Of a stretch of 64,000 nt of DNA, positions 8,910 to 16,963 are shown piece after piece. Position 1 is the stretch's first letter. Each line of letters opens with the position of its first letter. Source of the stretch: Lachnospiraceae bacterium UBA7054 (GTDB taxonomy: Bacteria > Bacillota > Clostridia > Lachnospirales > Lachnospiraceae); the NCBI GenBank assembly GCA_002492725.1, contig DLAF01000067.1, positions 62,001 to 126,000 on the forward strand, read 5' to 3'. The position numbers and the translations under genes were made by a program. Under the pieces are notes generated by a model, which ran no database searches, had not been told where the DNA came from, and saw only the letters and a list, made by a program, of their open reading frames with translations.

Positions 8910-9667
8910 TATCTCACATCTTTCTCCATAAAATAATCACGATATTCTCCGAAATCCTTACATTCATTATCCACGGACTCTACCAGTTCCCGATATTTTT
9001 CCTGAATGAGCGCCCGGTAATTCTCAAAATTGTTGCAGCCCTCCCTGCTCCAGGCAAAGGGATGCACCAAAATCTGCACCTTATCATATCCCGTAATGTT
9101 GTCTTGATCGGGATAACCATAGCGCCAGATGTGATTCGCATCGGACATATATTTGATGTTCAATTTAGTATCATCTGTTATTTTATCCGCGAAAGTGAAA
9201 AAATCATCCTGATAGGCATTGAGCACGCCGTCCAGCTTGATATTTTCCCGCAGCACGTCTTTCGACGGCCTGTGTATCGAAAATTCCGTGATCTCAAACC
9301 CGAACATCTCGCTCAAAATATCAATTTCCATACGGATGCGCTTTTTAATCTGCTCCATATCCGTCATGCCGTTTAGTGCAAAATGCAGGCCGATGCGCTG
9401 TCCCCTTTCGTGCATGTCCTTGATAATATCCATGTTTTTCCGCGACAGGATATTGTAGGAATTGTTCGTCCACTGAAAGAAGAAGGTAGAAGTAAAGTCC
9501 ATGCTCTGCTCCACTTTGGCCAGTTGCCACGCTCTGTCCACGCTGTACTCGACGTCATGGCGCATGATGATGAAGCGGTCTCTTGTGATCGCTTCCCGGT
9601 AACCGCACTGTCTGCCGGTAGACTGAATAATACGGATAATTTCCTTGTAATCGTCGTATGAAAACAT
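8909..9667 (-). CDS. Polysaccharide deacetylase-like (NodB-fold) protein
   Basis: A 252-residue soluble protein. IIMRHDVEYSVDRAWQLA near residues 33-50 matches the first motif of NodB-like deacetylases, where the Asp and His of RHDVE sit at the metal or catalytic site. GLHFALNG supplies a second His block, and EFSIHRPS and ILVHPFAW later histidines. The usual HxxxH zinc pair is not obvious, so catalysis is uncertain. Variants of this kind are common in capsule loci of Clostridia and Bacteroides and are annotated only as deacetylase-like. I placed the start at the ATG five bases after a GGAGG site. The upstream membrane-protein gene ends 20 bases before it, and its own stop overlaps the next asnB start. 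Confidence 0.6.
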   Translation of the reverse strand: MFSYDDYKEIIRIIQSTGRQCGYREAITRDRFIIMRHDVEYSVDRAWQLAKVEQSMDFTSTFFFQWTNNSYNILSRKNMDIIKDMHERGQRIGLHFALNGMTDMEQIKKRIRMEIDILSEMFGFEITEFSIHRPSKDVLRENIKLDGVLNAYQDDFFTFADKITDDTKLNIKYMSDANHIWRYGYPDQDNITGYDKVQILVHPFAWSREGCNNFENYRALIQEKYRELVESVDNECKDFGEYRDYFMEKDVR

Positions 9668-9687
9668 TGTTACCTCCATCTATGTTG

Positions 9688-11367
9688 TTATGAATTGGTA
9701 AACGTTATTACTTTGCAAATTAAATTCCACGCGTTATGTTTATTGCACTGCTGCCAGAGAATGATGCCTCGATCCAAAAGCTGTCCAAACAGGATCAGGA
9801 AGAAGGAAACCACGCCAACTATGCGGTACAATCCCTTTTTCATCCATGCTTTGCCCAGTAACACTGCCAGAAATACCATACCGATCAAATAAAACGGCAT
9901 CATAAACCTTGAGAGCGCCCATTTATACGCATGATAGGAAATCAGAAACGCAATCGGATAGCCTGCGATCAGAGCCGAAAATCCCGTTATCGCAAAGTAC
10001 CCTGTCTTTCTGTTTTGCTTATCATGATATGCCGCCACTCCCACTCCCAAAACGCCCACAAGCGGCCAGAAAATGATGCGAATACTGTCCCACCACAACG
10101 CGCTCAAGGCATACAGGGTCACATACCACTCGCCGTTGTGCCAGCCTTCCACCGCACAGGTAAGCGTTTCCTTTACAAAGGAAGCGTCCTGCCCAAGTCC
10201 CCACAGTTCGCCCGGCCTTCTTGAAAACTGATAGTTCATCACCGGCACGATTGCAATGCCCTCGTCAGTCTTTACGCCATCGACGCCCTCCATCGTCATA
10301 ACGCCTTCGACCGCAATCTGCTCCGTCAAACCGGACGGTGTCAGCATGCCGCCCTCAAAAACCGCCGGAATCAAACTGCATAGAATAACGCCCCCAAGCT
10401 TCAGTCCGGTAAGCAGATTATCCTTATCTTTCCGAAACAGCAGAAAAAGGAAGAGGAAAAACCCTACGCTGCACAGGATGACAATATTATGCGGCGCGCT
10501 CATCGCCCAATACAAAATGAAGCACAGCATCACGAAGCAGTGCCAAGCTTTCACTTTCTCCCGGTTCAGCAAAAGGCGGATCAAAAATTCCACACAGATC
10601 AAAAACGTTGCCGCGCCGGCCACGGAATCCGTGTAACCGTTCGACAAAAGCGGATAATCGCTGTCAACGACCCGAATGGGCGCTATCGTCAAAGAGACAC
10701 TCCCCGCATGGATCAAAAAAGTCAGAAATGCACTTAAAATCGCGGAAAAATACCTTCGAAACATCCCGTAAAGCAGCAAACATAAAAAAGCCTGGCTCAG
10801 CGACAGCCAGAGCACCAAGATAAAACAGAGATTATGCCTGCCAAGCAGCCTGCTAAAACTCACCAGCAAAGACTGCCCATAGGATTGGTTCAGGATCGGA
10901 ATCCGGTTCTGTTCCACAAAATATGCGGCGATTCCCGCATATCGCAGCGACCCGATCGTACCGATGCTGGTATATGGCGTCAATTCCACATTGAAAATAT
11001 CACCGGCACGATAGAGCAGCGCATGTATGATATGCGCCAAAAAAAGCCCCGCCACAGCGGCTATCTGTTTCCGTTTGCCCAAAATCAGCGGGCGCTCTTT
11101 CCGATACAGGAGACCTGCGGAAAGGATGCCAAACAGGATCAGGAGACTCCAAAAAACAACTCTATATGAGGGAATCACAAGCGCCAACGTCCTGAATAGC
11201 GCCAGATAAACCGCCATACCGATAAAATAGGAAGCCGCAAAGGTATCACAGCTGTCTCCGGCGGGCTTCCCCATCCGATTTAGCAGCACGCCCCCAATCA
11301 CGCAGAAGATCGCCGCAAACAACAGTACTGTCAAAACGCTGCCCGCAGCAGCCATCACTACTTCCAT
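9688..11367 (-). CDS. Polytopic membrane protein, possible GT-C glycosyltransferase or polymerase
   Basis: An integral membrane protein of 559 residues with about twelve predicted helices. The longest outside loops contain NVELTPYTSIGTIGSLRYAG near residue 120 and a segment rich in Glu, Asp and Gly near residue 360. I do not recognise the family. Size, loop acidity and position resemble GT-C transferases or Wzy-type polymerases, which share little sequence. No clear O-antigen ligase histidine motif was seen. The start ATG has AGGAGG six bases upstream. A 163-base gap separates it from the MBOAT gene, and it is closely linked to the NodB-like gene. Its position next to the Dlt-like cassette suggests that it works on the same polymer. 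Confidence 0.6.
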   Translation of the reverse strand: MEVVMAAAGSVLTVLLFAAIFCVIGGVLLNRMGKPAGDSCDTFAASYFIGMAVYLALFRTLALVIPSYRVVFWSLLILFGILSAGLLYRKERPLILGKRKQIAAVAGLFLAHIIHALLYRAGDIFNVELTPYTSIGTIGSLRYAGIAAYFVEQNRIPILNQSYGQSLLVSFSRLLGRHNLCFILVLWLSLSQAFLCLLLYGMFRRYFSAILSAFLTFLIHAGSVSLTIAPIRVVDSDYPLLSNGYTDSVAGAATFLICVEFLIRLLLNREKVKAWHCFVMLCFILYWAMSAPHNIVILCSVGFFLFLFLLFRKDKDNLLTGLKLGGVILCSLIPAVFEGGMLTPSGLTEQIAVEGVMTMEGVDGVKTDEGIAIVPVMNYQFSRRPGELWGLGQDASFVKETLTCAVEGWHNGEWYVTLYALSALWWDSIRIIFWPLVGVLGVGVAAYHDKQNRKTGYFAITGFSALIAGYPIAFLISYHAYKWALSRFMMPFYLIGMVFLAVLLGKAWMKKGLYRIVGVVSFFLILFGQLLDRGIILWQQCNKHNAWNLICKVITFTNS

Positions 11368-11530
11368 AAAAACCCTCCTCTATGACAGCCTCCCCTGCAT
11401 TGTAACGTCTCCTTCTTTGTAATAAACTATACCATACCGTCCGTGCAATGTCTATCTTGAAAGCGTTTCCCGATACACTTAAAAGCCTCTATGCCGCACG
11501 TCGCGATGAGATCCGACCAGATGCTGCCAA

Positions 11531-13111
11531 TCAAAAACTCTGGTATAAAAATGCCGCGGTATCATAGCTTCCGCCGTAAATTCCCGTGATAATGAGAAGC
11601 AGCGCCACCCCGTAATAACAGCCCCAGCGCAGAGGCAGCGGCAGCGTCGAAAGCCGCTTTCGCACATCCATGCCGCGCTCCTCGCATAGGGAGACAAACA
11701 GCCACAGGGCGCAGGCGAAGAGCAGCAGCGCAAAGGCGTATCTGCTCAGACCGTAGTCCGTCAGCGTTCCCAGGGTAGCCGCAATTCCCGGTCTGCCGGG
11801 TATCGCCAGATAAACCGCTCCTGCCTGCGCAAGGTTTGCCGTGCGGATCAGAATATCCGCCGCAAAGACAATCACCCAGGTTCTTGCCATGCAGACAAAG
11901 GACCAAACCTTTCCCTCCCTGATATGCAGCTTCTCTTTCCAGACGGCATAATGCGGCTCCAACACCAGAGACAGGCACATGATCACGCCGTAGTAGATGC
12001 CCCAGAGAAGATAACTGACCGTCCTGCCGTGCCAAAGACCGGTAAAAAGCCAGACGAGCATGGTTCCCGCCAGCGCGGTCACGTGTTTTCCAAACTCAGG
12101 CCAGTACTTTTTGGCCGCCTTGCCAAGTTTTCGACCCGTATCAGACATGATAAATGAAAACATTACATAGTCCTTAAACCAAGCGCCAAGAGTAATGTGC
12201 CAGCGGCGCCAAAATTCCGCCACCGATGTCGAAAAATAAGGACGCTTAAAGTTCTCCGGCAGGACGATATCGAAGGTCTCGCTGACGCCCAGCGCCATAT
12301 CCATATAGCCCGAAAAATCGGCGTAGAGCTGCAGCATATAAAAGACCACCGCCACACCGTAAATGCCTCCTGTAATCTGCAGCCTTGTGCCGTCAAACAC
12401 ATTACCGACAAAGATGCCGAGCCTGTCCGCAATCACCAGCTTCTTGAATGCGCCCCAAACGAAGCGCTGCACGCCGCTTGCAAGCCTCCCGTAATCAAAG
12501 ACATGCTCTCTGGCAAATTCCGCCCGCATCTTTTCATAGCGATGAAAAGGCCCCTGCGTGATCGCTGGAAAATAGGCCAGATACAAAAACAGTTTCAGAA
12601 GATTTCTCTGCGCTTCGCACTGCTCTCTGCCAACATCCACCACATAGCCGATGGCAGTCAGCGTGTAAAAGGAGACACCAAGCGGCATCACAATATTGGA
12701 GAAAAAAGCGTCTCCCGCAGGCGTTAGCAGCCCTTCCTCCCGCAGAAACGGCAGGATCACCGCCGTGTACTTGCCGCCAAGCAAAATACCCAGATTGCAT
12801 ACAAAATGGAGGATCTGCATCCGTTTCCTGCGCTTCTCGAAGGCAGACTTGACCGCCTTTTTCTCCTCCTTGTCCGCACAGTGCGTCAAAGCTTCCTTCT
12901 GTGCAGCCAGGCTTTGTGCAAGCGCTCTCCCGCAGGCATAGGTCGAAAGCGCCGTGAATAAGATTCCAAAAGGAAAAGCCCCCGTTCCGATTACGTAAAA
13001 AAGGCCGCTTGCAACGGCCAGAACCATCCACTGATGTTTCGAGGGAAGCAGATAATAGAGGGCGAAGCTTATCACCCACAAAATCACAAAACCGCCCGAC
13101 AGGAATTGCAT
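11531..13111 (-). CDS. MBOAT-family O-acyltransferase (DltB/AlgI-like)
   Basis: A 526-residue membrane-bound O-acyltransferase with around eleven helices. It carries the family signatures PLGVSFYTLTAIGYVVDV (143-160), FPAITQGPFHRY, FWRRWHITLGAWFKDYV (300-316) and the invariant catalytic histidine in FTGLWHG (His361). DltB passes D-alanine from the carrier protein DltC across the membrane to teichoic acid; AlgI acetylates alginate. This one starts two bases after the stop of a carrier-protein gene and follows an adenylation gene and a formyltransferase gene, so the DltB-type role is favoured: moving a carrier-bound acyl or aminoacyl group to an external glycan. The attacking hydroxyl and the acyl group are unknown. 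Confidence 0.93.
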   Translation of the reverse strand: MQFLSGGFVILWVISFALYYLLPSKHQWMVLAVASGLFYVIGTGAFPFGILFTALSTYACGRALAQSLAAQKEALTHCADKEEKKAVKSAFEKRRKRMQILHFVCNLGILLGGKYTAVILPFLREEGLLTPAGDAFFSNIVMPLGVSFYTLTAIGYVVDVGREQCEAQRNLLKLFLYLAYFPAITQGPFHRYEKMRAEFAREHVFDYGRLASGVQRFVWGAFKKLVIADRLGIFVGNVFDGTRLQITGGIYGVAVVFYMLQLYADFSGYMDMALGVSETFDIVLPENFKRPYFSTSVAEFWRRWHITLGAWFKDYVMFSFIMSDTGRKLGKAAKKYWPEFGKHVTALAGTMLVWLFTGLWHGRTVSYLLWGIYYGVIMCLSLVLEPHYAVWKEKLHIREGKVWSFVCMARTWVIVFAADILIRTANLAQAGAVYLAIPGRPGIAATLGTLTDYGLSRYAFALLLFACALWLFVSLCEERGMDVRKRLSTLPLPLRWGCYYGVALLLIITGIYGGSYDTAAFLYQSF

Positions 13112-13113
13112 AG

Positions 13114-13347
13114 TTACGCTTCCTCTAAGAGGCGTTCTACCAAATCCAAAATCGCCGCCTTGTTCTTAAAGTTTTCCGCCACCACGTATTTCGCGTCGAT
13201 TTCAATATCAAAGGCGTCCTCCAATTCGCTCACGATGTTAATGACCGTAAAAGAATCAATCACGCCCTCTTCCATCATATTGTCGCCCTCGTAGGTAAGC
13301 GCCTCCTCGCAGTACTCTTCCAAAATCTCCAATACTTTTTCTTCCAT
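13114..13347 (-). CDS. Acyl/aminoacyl carrier protein (DltC-like)
   Basis: An acidic carrier protein of 77 residues. The phosphopantetheine serine is Ser32 in GVIDSFTVINIVSELE, where the DSF triplet is closer to DltC-type carriers than to the DSL of fatty-acid ACP. Helix 2 and the acidic EDAFDIEID segment follow in the normal places. An AAAGGA site precedes the ATG. The gene sits between the formyltransferase (28 bases upstream) and the MBOAT gene (two bases downstream), so the carrier most likely holds the group activated by the adenylation enzyme of the same cassette while it is modified or delivered. No dedicated phosphopantetheinyl transferase gene is present nearby, so a housekeeping one would have to load it. 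Confidence 0.92.
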   Translation of the reverse strand: MEEKVLEILEEYCEEALTYEGDNMMEEGVIDSFTVINIVSELEDAFDIEIDAKYVVAENFKNKAAILDLVERLLEEA

Positions 13348-13375
13348 CGTTTCCCTATCCTTTCTTACTCATATA

Positions 13376-14233
13376 TCATAACACGCGATATTTTATTTTA
13401 AGAAGCGCTCCGTCTAAAAACGGCAGATACAAAAGGTTTTCCCCCGCCTCCCGCTTTTCGGCTGCGACCTTCCGATAACGCACTACCACGGCTTCCCGTC
13501 CCTGCACCGTCAAGCGAAGCGGCGGAAATATCTCACTTTTTCCGTAATCCACGCTGCGAAGCAGCCTGTAGGCCGCTTCCGTATCTCCATTGCAATCCAA
13601 AAAACCGTCCCCCGGGATCTCCTTCGACAGATACATGCGCCGCTCCCCCGAAAGTTTCTGCGGGACAGCCTGTGTACGCTCCATCAAAACAGCGTCAAAG
13701 CACTCGGCAAAACCTTCGCAGGCCAGATTCATCAACCGCTCCGTCAATTCGTAGGCTTTCTCGTCGGGTCCAATCTCACAGCGCTTCTGCACGATGATAT
13801 TCCCCTCGTCCACCCCTGCCGTCACATAATGCCAGGTGATGCCAGTCTCCCGCTCCCCCTTGTAGATGACCCAGCTTGGGGCATTGCGTCCGGGGTAATT
13901 TGGCAGGAGTGCATTGTGAAAATTAATAATCGTGATATGTTCCTGTTCCACCAGCGCCTTCGGGAACAAAAAATTATTGCTGGCAGAGACGATCATGGTC
14001 TTTTCGTCTATCTCTCCCAAATACTGTGCCAGAACCTTCTTTTCCGGAATCCGGCTAAACGGGATGTCCCGCTCCATGCAGATATTTTCCGTGACGCTCA
14101 AAGCGTGCGGCTCGTGCTCGATAAACTCCAATTGATAAGTGTAGTCCGCTCTTTTGTCCGCTATGTATTTGAGGATATCTCCGGCGGCTTTCCCATAGCC
14201 GATGATCACTACCCGCTGAAAGGCTGTCTCCAT
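13376..14233 (-). CDS. Formyltransferase-family enzyme inside a Dlt-like cassette
   Basis: A 285-residue protein with the formyl transferase catalytic core. INFHNALLPNYPGRNAPSW (103-121) contains the Asn104-x-His106 pair, and GVDEGNII supplies Asp142, the same N-H-D set used by methionyl-tRNA formyltransferase and ArnA. A Rossmann-like N-terminus (VVIIGYGKAAGD) and an unusual C-terminal beta-rich region (200-285) flank it. Such enzymes move a formyl group from 10-formyl-tetrahydrofolate to a primary amine. Its genes on either side encode an amino-acid-type adenylation enzyme and a carrier protein, so a carrier-bound aminoacyl group is one possible substrate; an amino sugar nucleotide is the alternative. 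CAGGAGC lies five bases before the ATG. Confidence 0.85.
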   Translation of the reverse strand: METAFQRVVIIGYGKAAGDILKYIADKRADYTYQLEFIEHEPHALSVTENICMERDIPFSRIPEKKVLAQYLGEIDEKTMIVSASNNFLFPKALVEQEHITIINFHNALLPNYPGRNAPSWVIYKGERETGITWHYVTAGVDEGNIIVQKRCEIGPDEKAYELTERLMNLACEGFAECFDAVLMERTQAVPQKLSGERRMYLSKEIPGDGFLDCNGDTEAAYRLLRSVDYGKSEIFPPLRLTVQGREAVVVRYRKVAAEKREAGENLLYLPFLDGALLKIKYRVL

Positions 14234-14267
14234 AAAAAGCTCCTGTCCGAATAAAATAACATCCGTT

Positions 14268-15845
14268 TTATAAATACTCTTTCAACTTCACCCTGTCAAT
14301 CTTACCGTTGGCGTTGATTGGCATTTTCTCCACGCGGATCAGCTTATTCGGCAGCATATACTCCGGCACCAGGTGCGATATTTTTTCATTGATATATGCC
14401 TTATCCAGCTCCTCCTCGATAAAGAGCACAATCTTCTGATGTTTCTCGTCATAGAGACAGCAGTTTAAGGAAATCTCCGGCAGAGAGGACACCGCCGTCT
14501 CGATCTCTCCCAGCTCAATCCGGTGCCCCATGTGCTTAATCTGGAAATCCTTTCTGGAAAGATAAAGGATCTCGCCGCGCTCATTGTACCTCACAATATC
14601 GCCTGTGCGGTAAATAAGCTCCGGCACCGCCCGATTTAAGGGATTCTGCACAAAGGCTTCCCTCGTCTTTTCGGGATTGTTATAATAGCCCATGGACAGG
14701 GATGTGCCCCGCACGCACAGCTCACCGGCCTCGTCGCCCTGCACCGGCTCGTCCTTTTCATTCAGGACGAGAATGTCCGTATTGGGCATGGGGCCCCCGA
14801 TGGGGAGCGGCTCCTCGTCTGTAAATTCACGGTCTACCATATAATAAGTGCAGGCATCCGTGATCTCCGTAGGTCCGTACAGATTCGCATACTGTACGTT
14901 CGGCAGGAATTTCCGCCATACGTTGAGCTGCTTATTCGGCATCACCTCGCCGCAGAAGAGCACCCGCTTTAAGGTATCGCTCAGATCCACATTGCGAAAA
15001 GCTTTGAGCTTCGCCACCACGATCAGCGCGGAAGGCACCCAGAAGATGGTGTTGATGCGCTTTTCTTTCAGGTACTCCAAAAGAAGCACCGGCTGCGCGA
15101 AGAGATTTTTGGGTACAATATAAACTGTCGCGCCTGTCTTCAAGGCGCTGTAGATATCCAGAATGGAATTGTCAAAATAGAAAGGCGCCTGGTTGCCAAA
15201 GCTGTCCTTCTCCGTGATCTGAAACGTCTCCGTCACCCAGTCGATATAGTCGATCACCGCCCGATGGTTGATGGTCACGCCTTTGGGAACGCCCGTGGAG
15301 CCCGAAGTAAAGAGCACATAGAGGAGGTCTGTGTCAATGCCCTTTTTACGCGCCGCCTCAAGCGCTGCTTCCGATTCCTTTGCCCTATCAAGATCGCAGC
15401 CCGCCTCTGCATTCGTTCCTCCGGCAATCAGAGCGCCTTTCTCCCTCGAATCTTCCGCCAAAACATCCTCCAGCAGAAGAAATTCGCCCTCATAGGCATA
15501 CTGTGAAAACACCTCCTTGAGGGACGCCGTGGTAATAACCACTACAGGCTGCAATACTTCCAGAATCTTATCCACGCGGCTTCCGGGCATATCCACGTCA
15601 ATCGGGGAATAAAAATTACCGCTGTAAGCCGTCCCCATAAAGGAAACCAGCACATCGACGCCCTTCTCCAAAAAAATAGCGACAGGCTTCTTAAACAGCC
15701 CCCGCAGGGCCAGCTCACCGCCGATCCGCCTTGCCTGCGCACGCAGTTGTCCGAAAGTAACTTCCTTTTTTTCATCCGCATAGGCCGTCTTGTCGGGGAA
15801 ACGTGCCGCCGTCTCATCCAGCCAGTAGGTAACATTTGCTTTCAT
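14268..15845 (-). CDS. Amino acid adenylation enzyme (DltA-like, AMP-forming ligase)
   Basis: A stand-alone ANL-superfamily adenylation enzyme of about 525 residues. It has the ATP loop TSGSTGVPKG (180-189), PFYFDNSILD with Asp225 at the position that binds the substrate alpha-amino group in DltA and NRPS domains, YGPTE (323-327) and the terminal NGKID with catalytic Lys515. Cys298 in VLFCGEVMP corresponds to the cysteine linked with D-alanine preference in DltA. These features favour an amino acid, plausibly D-Ala, over a fatty acid. It would load the DltC-like carrier two genes downstream. I chose the ATG because GGAGG precedes it by twelve bases; an in-frame GTG directly after the previous stop would add nine arginine-rich residues. 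Confidence 0.88.
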   Translation of the reverse strand: MKANVTYWLDETAARFPDKTAYADEKKEVTFGQLRAQARRIGGELALRGLFKKPVAIFLEKGVDVLVSFMGTAYSGNFYSPIDVDMPGSRVDKILEVLQPVVVITTASLKEVFSQYAYEGEFLLLEDVLAEDSREKGALIAGGTNAEAGCDLDRAKESEAALEAARKKGIDTDLLYVLFTSGSTGVPKGVTINHRAVIDYIDWVTETFQITEKDSFGNQAPFYFDNSILDIYSALKTGATVYIVPKNLFAQPVLLLEYLKEKRINTIFWVPSALIVVAKLKAFRNVDLSDTLKRVLFCGEVMPNKQLNVWRKFLPNVQYANLYGPTEITDACTYYMVDREFTDEEPLPIGGPMPNTDILVLNEKDEPVQGDEAGELCVRGTSLSMGYYNNPEKTREAFVQNPLNRAVPELIYRTGDIVRYNERGEILYLSRKDFQIKHMGHRIELGEIETAVSSLPEISLNCCLYDEKHQKIVLFIEEELDKAYINEKISHLVPEYMLPNKLIRVEKMPINANGKIDRVKLKEYL

Positions 15846-15872
15846 CCGTATCTTTATCCTCCGCCGCCGCAC

Positions 15873-16952
15873 TCAGCGCGCAGCTATCACGGGATAATAA
15901 GTATCCGCCGTCTTTTCCGTTTTTACATGGTACACATCGTACAGATCCGTCATTTCGAGGCCACAGCCCGCCGGGTCGTAGGAACCGTAGAGAGCGATTC
16001 CTTTCTCAAGCGCAAGGTTTTTCACCTTTTCTTCCACCGCAAGCGTGATCCGAAATGCTTCCTCAGATTCTATGTAATTATACATCACGGGCGAATAGGG
16101 TGGCAAGTACAAAATGACCTCCACACCCGCCTCCTGCAGATAGTCGATCAGCCATGAAAGCCGTTTGAAATGCTGTTCGTCTATCTCGGCGTAATCGGTC
16201 ATGCGGTAGACCACATGTTCCTCCATACTCTGCTTCGTGAGAGCCTCCACGTCCTCCACATCTACTTCCCGCAACTGCCGCTGGTAACTGACACTTCCGT
16301 CACAATGTTTCAGATACCCCTCCGTTACCCATTCATCCGTATAGGCGACGGCAAACCGCTTCTTTTCGGGAAGCAGGGTGACATTATAGCGGAAATAATC
16401 CAGAGAAAGCGCCTTTTTCCAGTCTCGTCCCGTTTCTTTATGCGGATGTGCCATTTCCGGCGACAGCTTTCCGTCCATGGTCAAAGACATATAATTGGCG
16501 TAACTTTCCAATTCCTTCCATTTCTCGTTGTCATGGCTTTTATTAAAGAGAAAGGCGTCCACGCCGATCACCGCCGTCTGCGGAAGTTTATCCTCATAAG
16601 CCGCTATTCCCGTTACCGCCAGCAGATCGTAGATCGTGGCCTCGGACAGCCCCGCATTGTAAAAAGAATCCGTGCCGAACATCGTGTGGTCGAAGGTGTA
16701 CACCCGGCTGGAACCGAGTATCATCACCTGCGGCGCCTCCTCCATGGCCTTGATGCGCGCCGCCAGAAGATTCCTGTCATTGTAATCCGAGTCCTCCAAC
16801 CCTTCCACATGTTTCCCCGCTGCCATCTGCGCAGCAATGTCATCGTAGGTGACGCGCAGGAGGGCGTAGGAGTCAACGTGCCAGTTGGTCATTCCTATGA
16901 AAATGAGAAGCGGCAGGAGAAAGAGCGCTGCCTTGAGCCATTTTTTTATCAT
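15873..16952 (-). CDS. DltD/SGNH-like membrane-anchored protein
   Basis: A 359-residue protein with an N-terminal membrane anchor (about residues 6-22) and a large external domain. VMILGSSRVYTFD (77-88) is the serine block, and the C-terminal DLYDVYH provides Asp339 and His342 of the D-x-x-H block, so an SGNH-type catalytic set can be assembled. DltD and AlgX/AlgJ proteins of this design finish O-acyl transfer outside the membrane. It is the first gene of the adenylation, formyltransferase, carrier and MBOAT cassette and ends immediately before the adenylation gene, which makes DltD the natural analogue. Overall sequence is not close to canonical DltD. A GAGG site lies six bases upstream of the ATG. 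Confidence 0.65.
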   Translation of the reverse strand: MIKKWLKAALFLLPLLIFIGMTNWHVDSYALLRVTYDDIAAQMAAGKHVEGLEDSDYNDRNLLAARIKAMEEAPQVMILGSSRVYTFDHTMFGTDSFYNAGLSEATIYDLLAVTGIAAYEDKLPQTAVIGVDAFLFNKSHDNEKWKELESYANYMSLTMDGKLSPEMAHPHKETGRDWKKALSLDYFRYNVTLLPEKKRFAVAYTDEWVTEGYLKHCDGSVSYQRQLREVDVEDVEALTKQSMEEHVVYRMTDYAEIDEQHFKRLSWLIDYLQEAGVEVILYLPPYSPVMYNYIESEEAFRITLAVEEKVKNLALEKGIALYGSYDPAGCGLEMTDLYDVYHVKTEKTADTYYPVIAAR

Positions 16953-16963
16953 GTGTAACCTCG

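Noticed and set aside
13114..16952. Canonical dlt operon
   Set aside because: Gene order differs, an extra formyltransferase is present, and the DltD-like protein is only structurally similar; a plain D-alanylation call would hide this.
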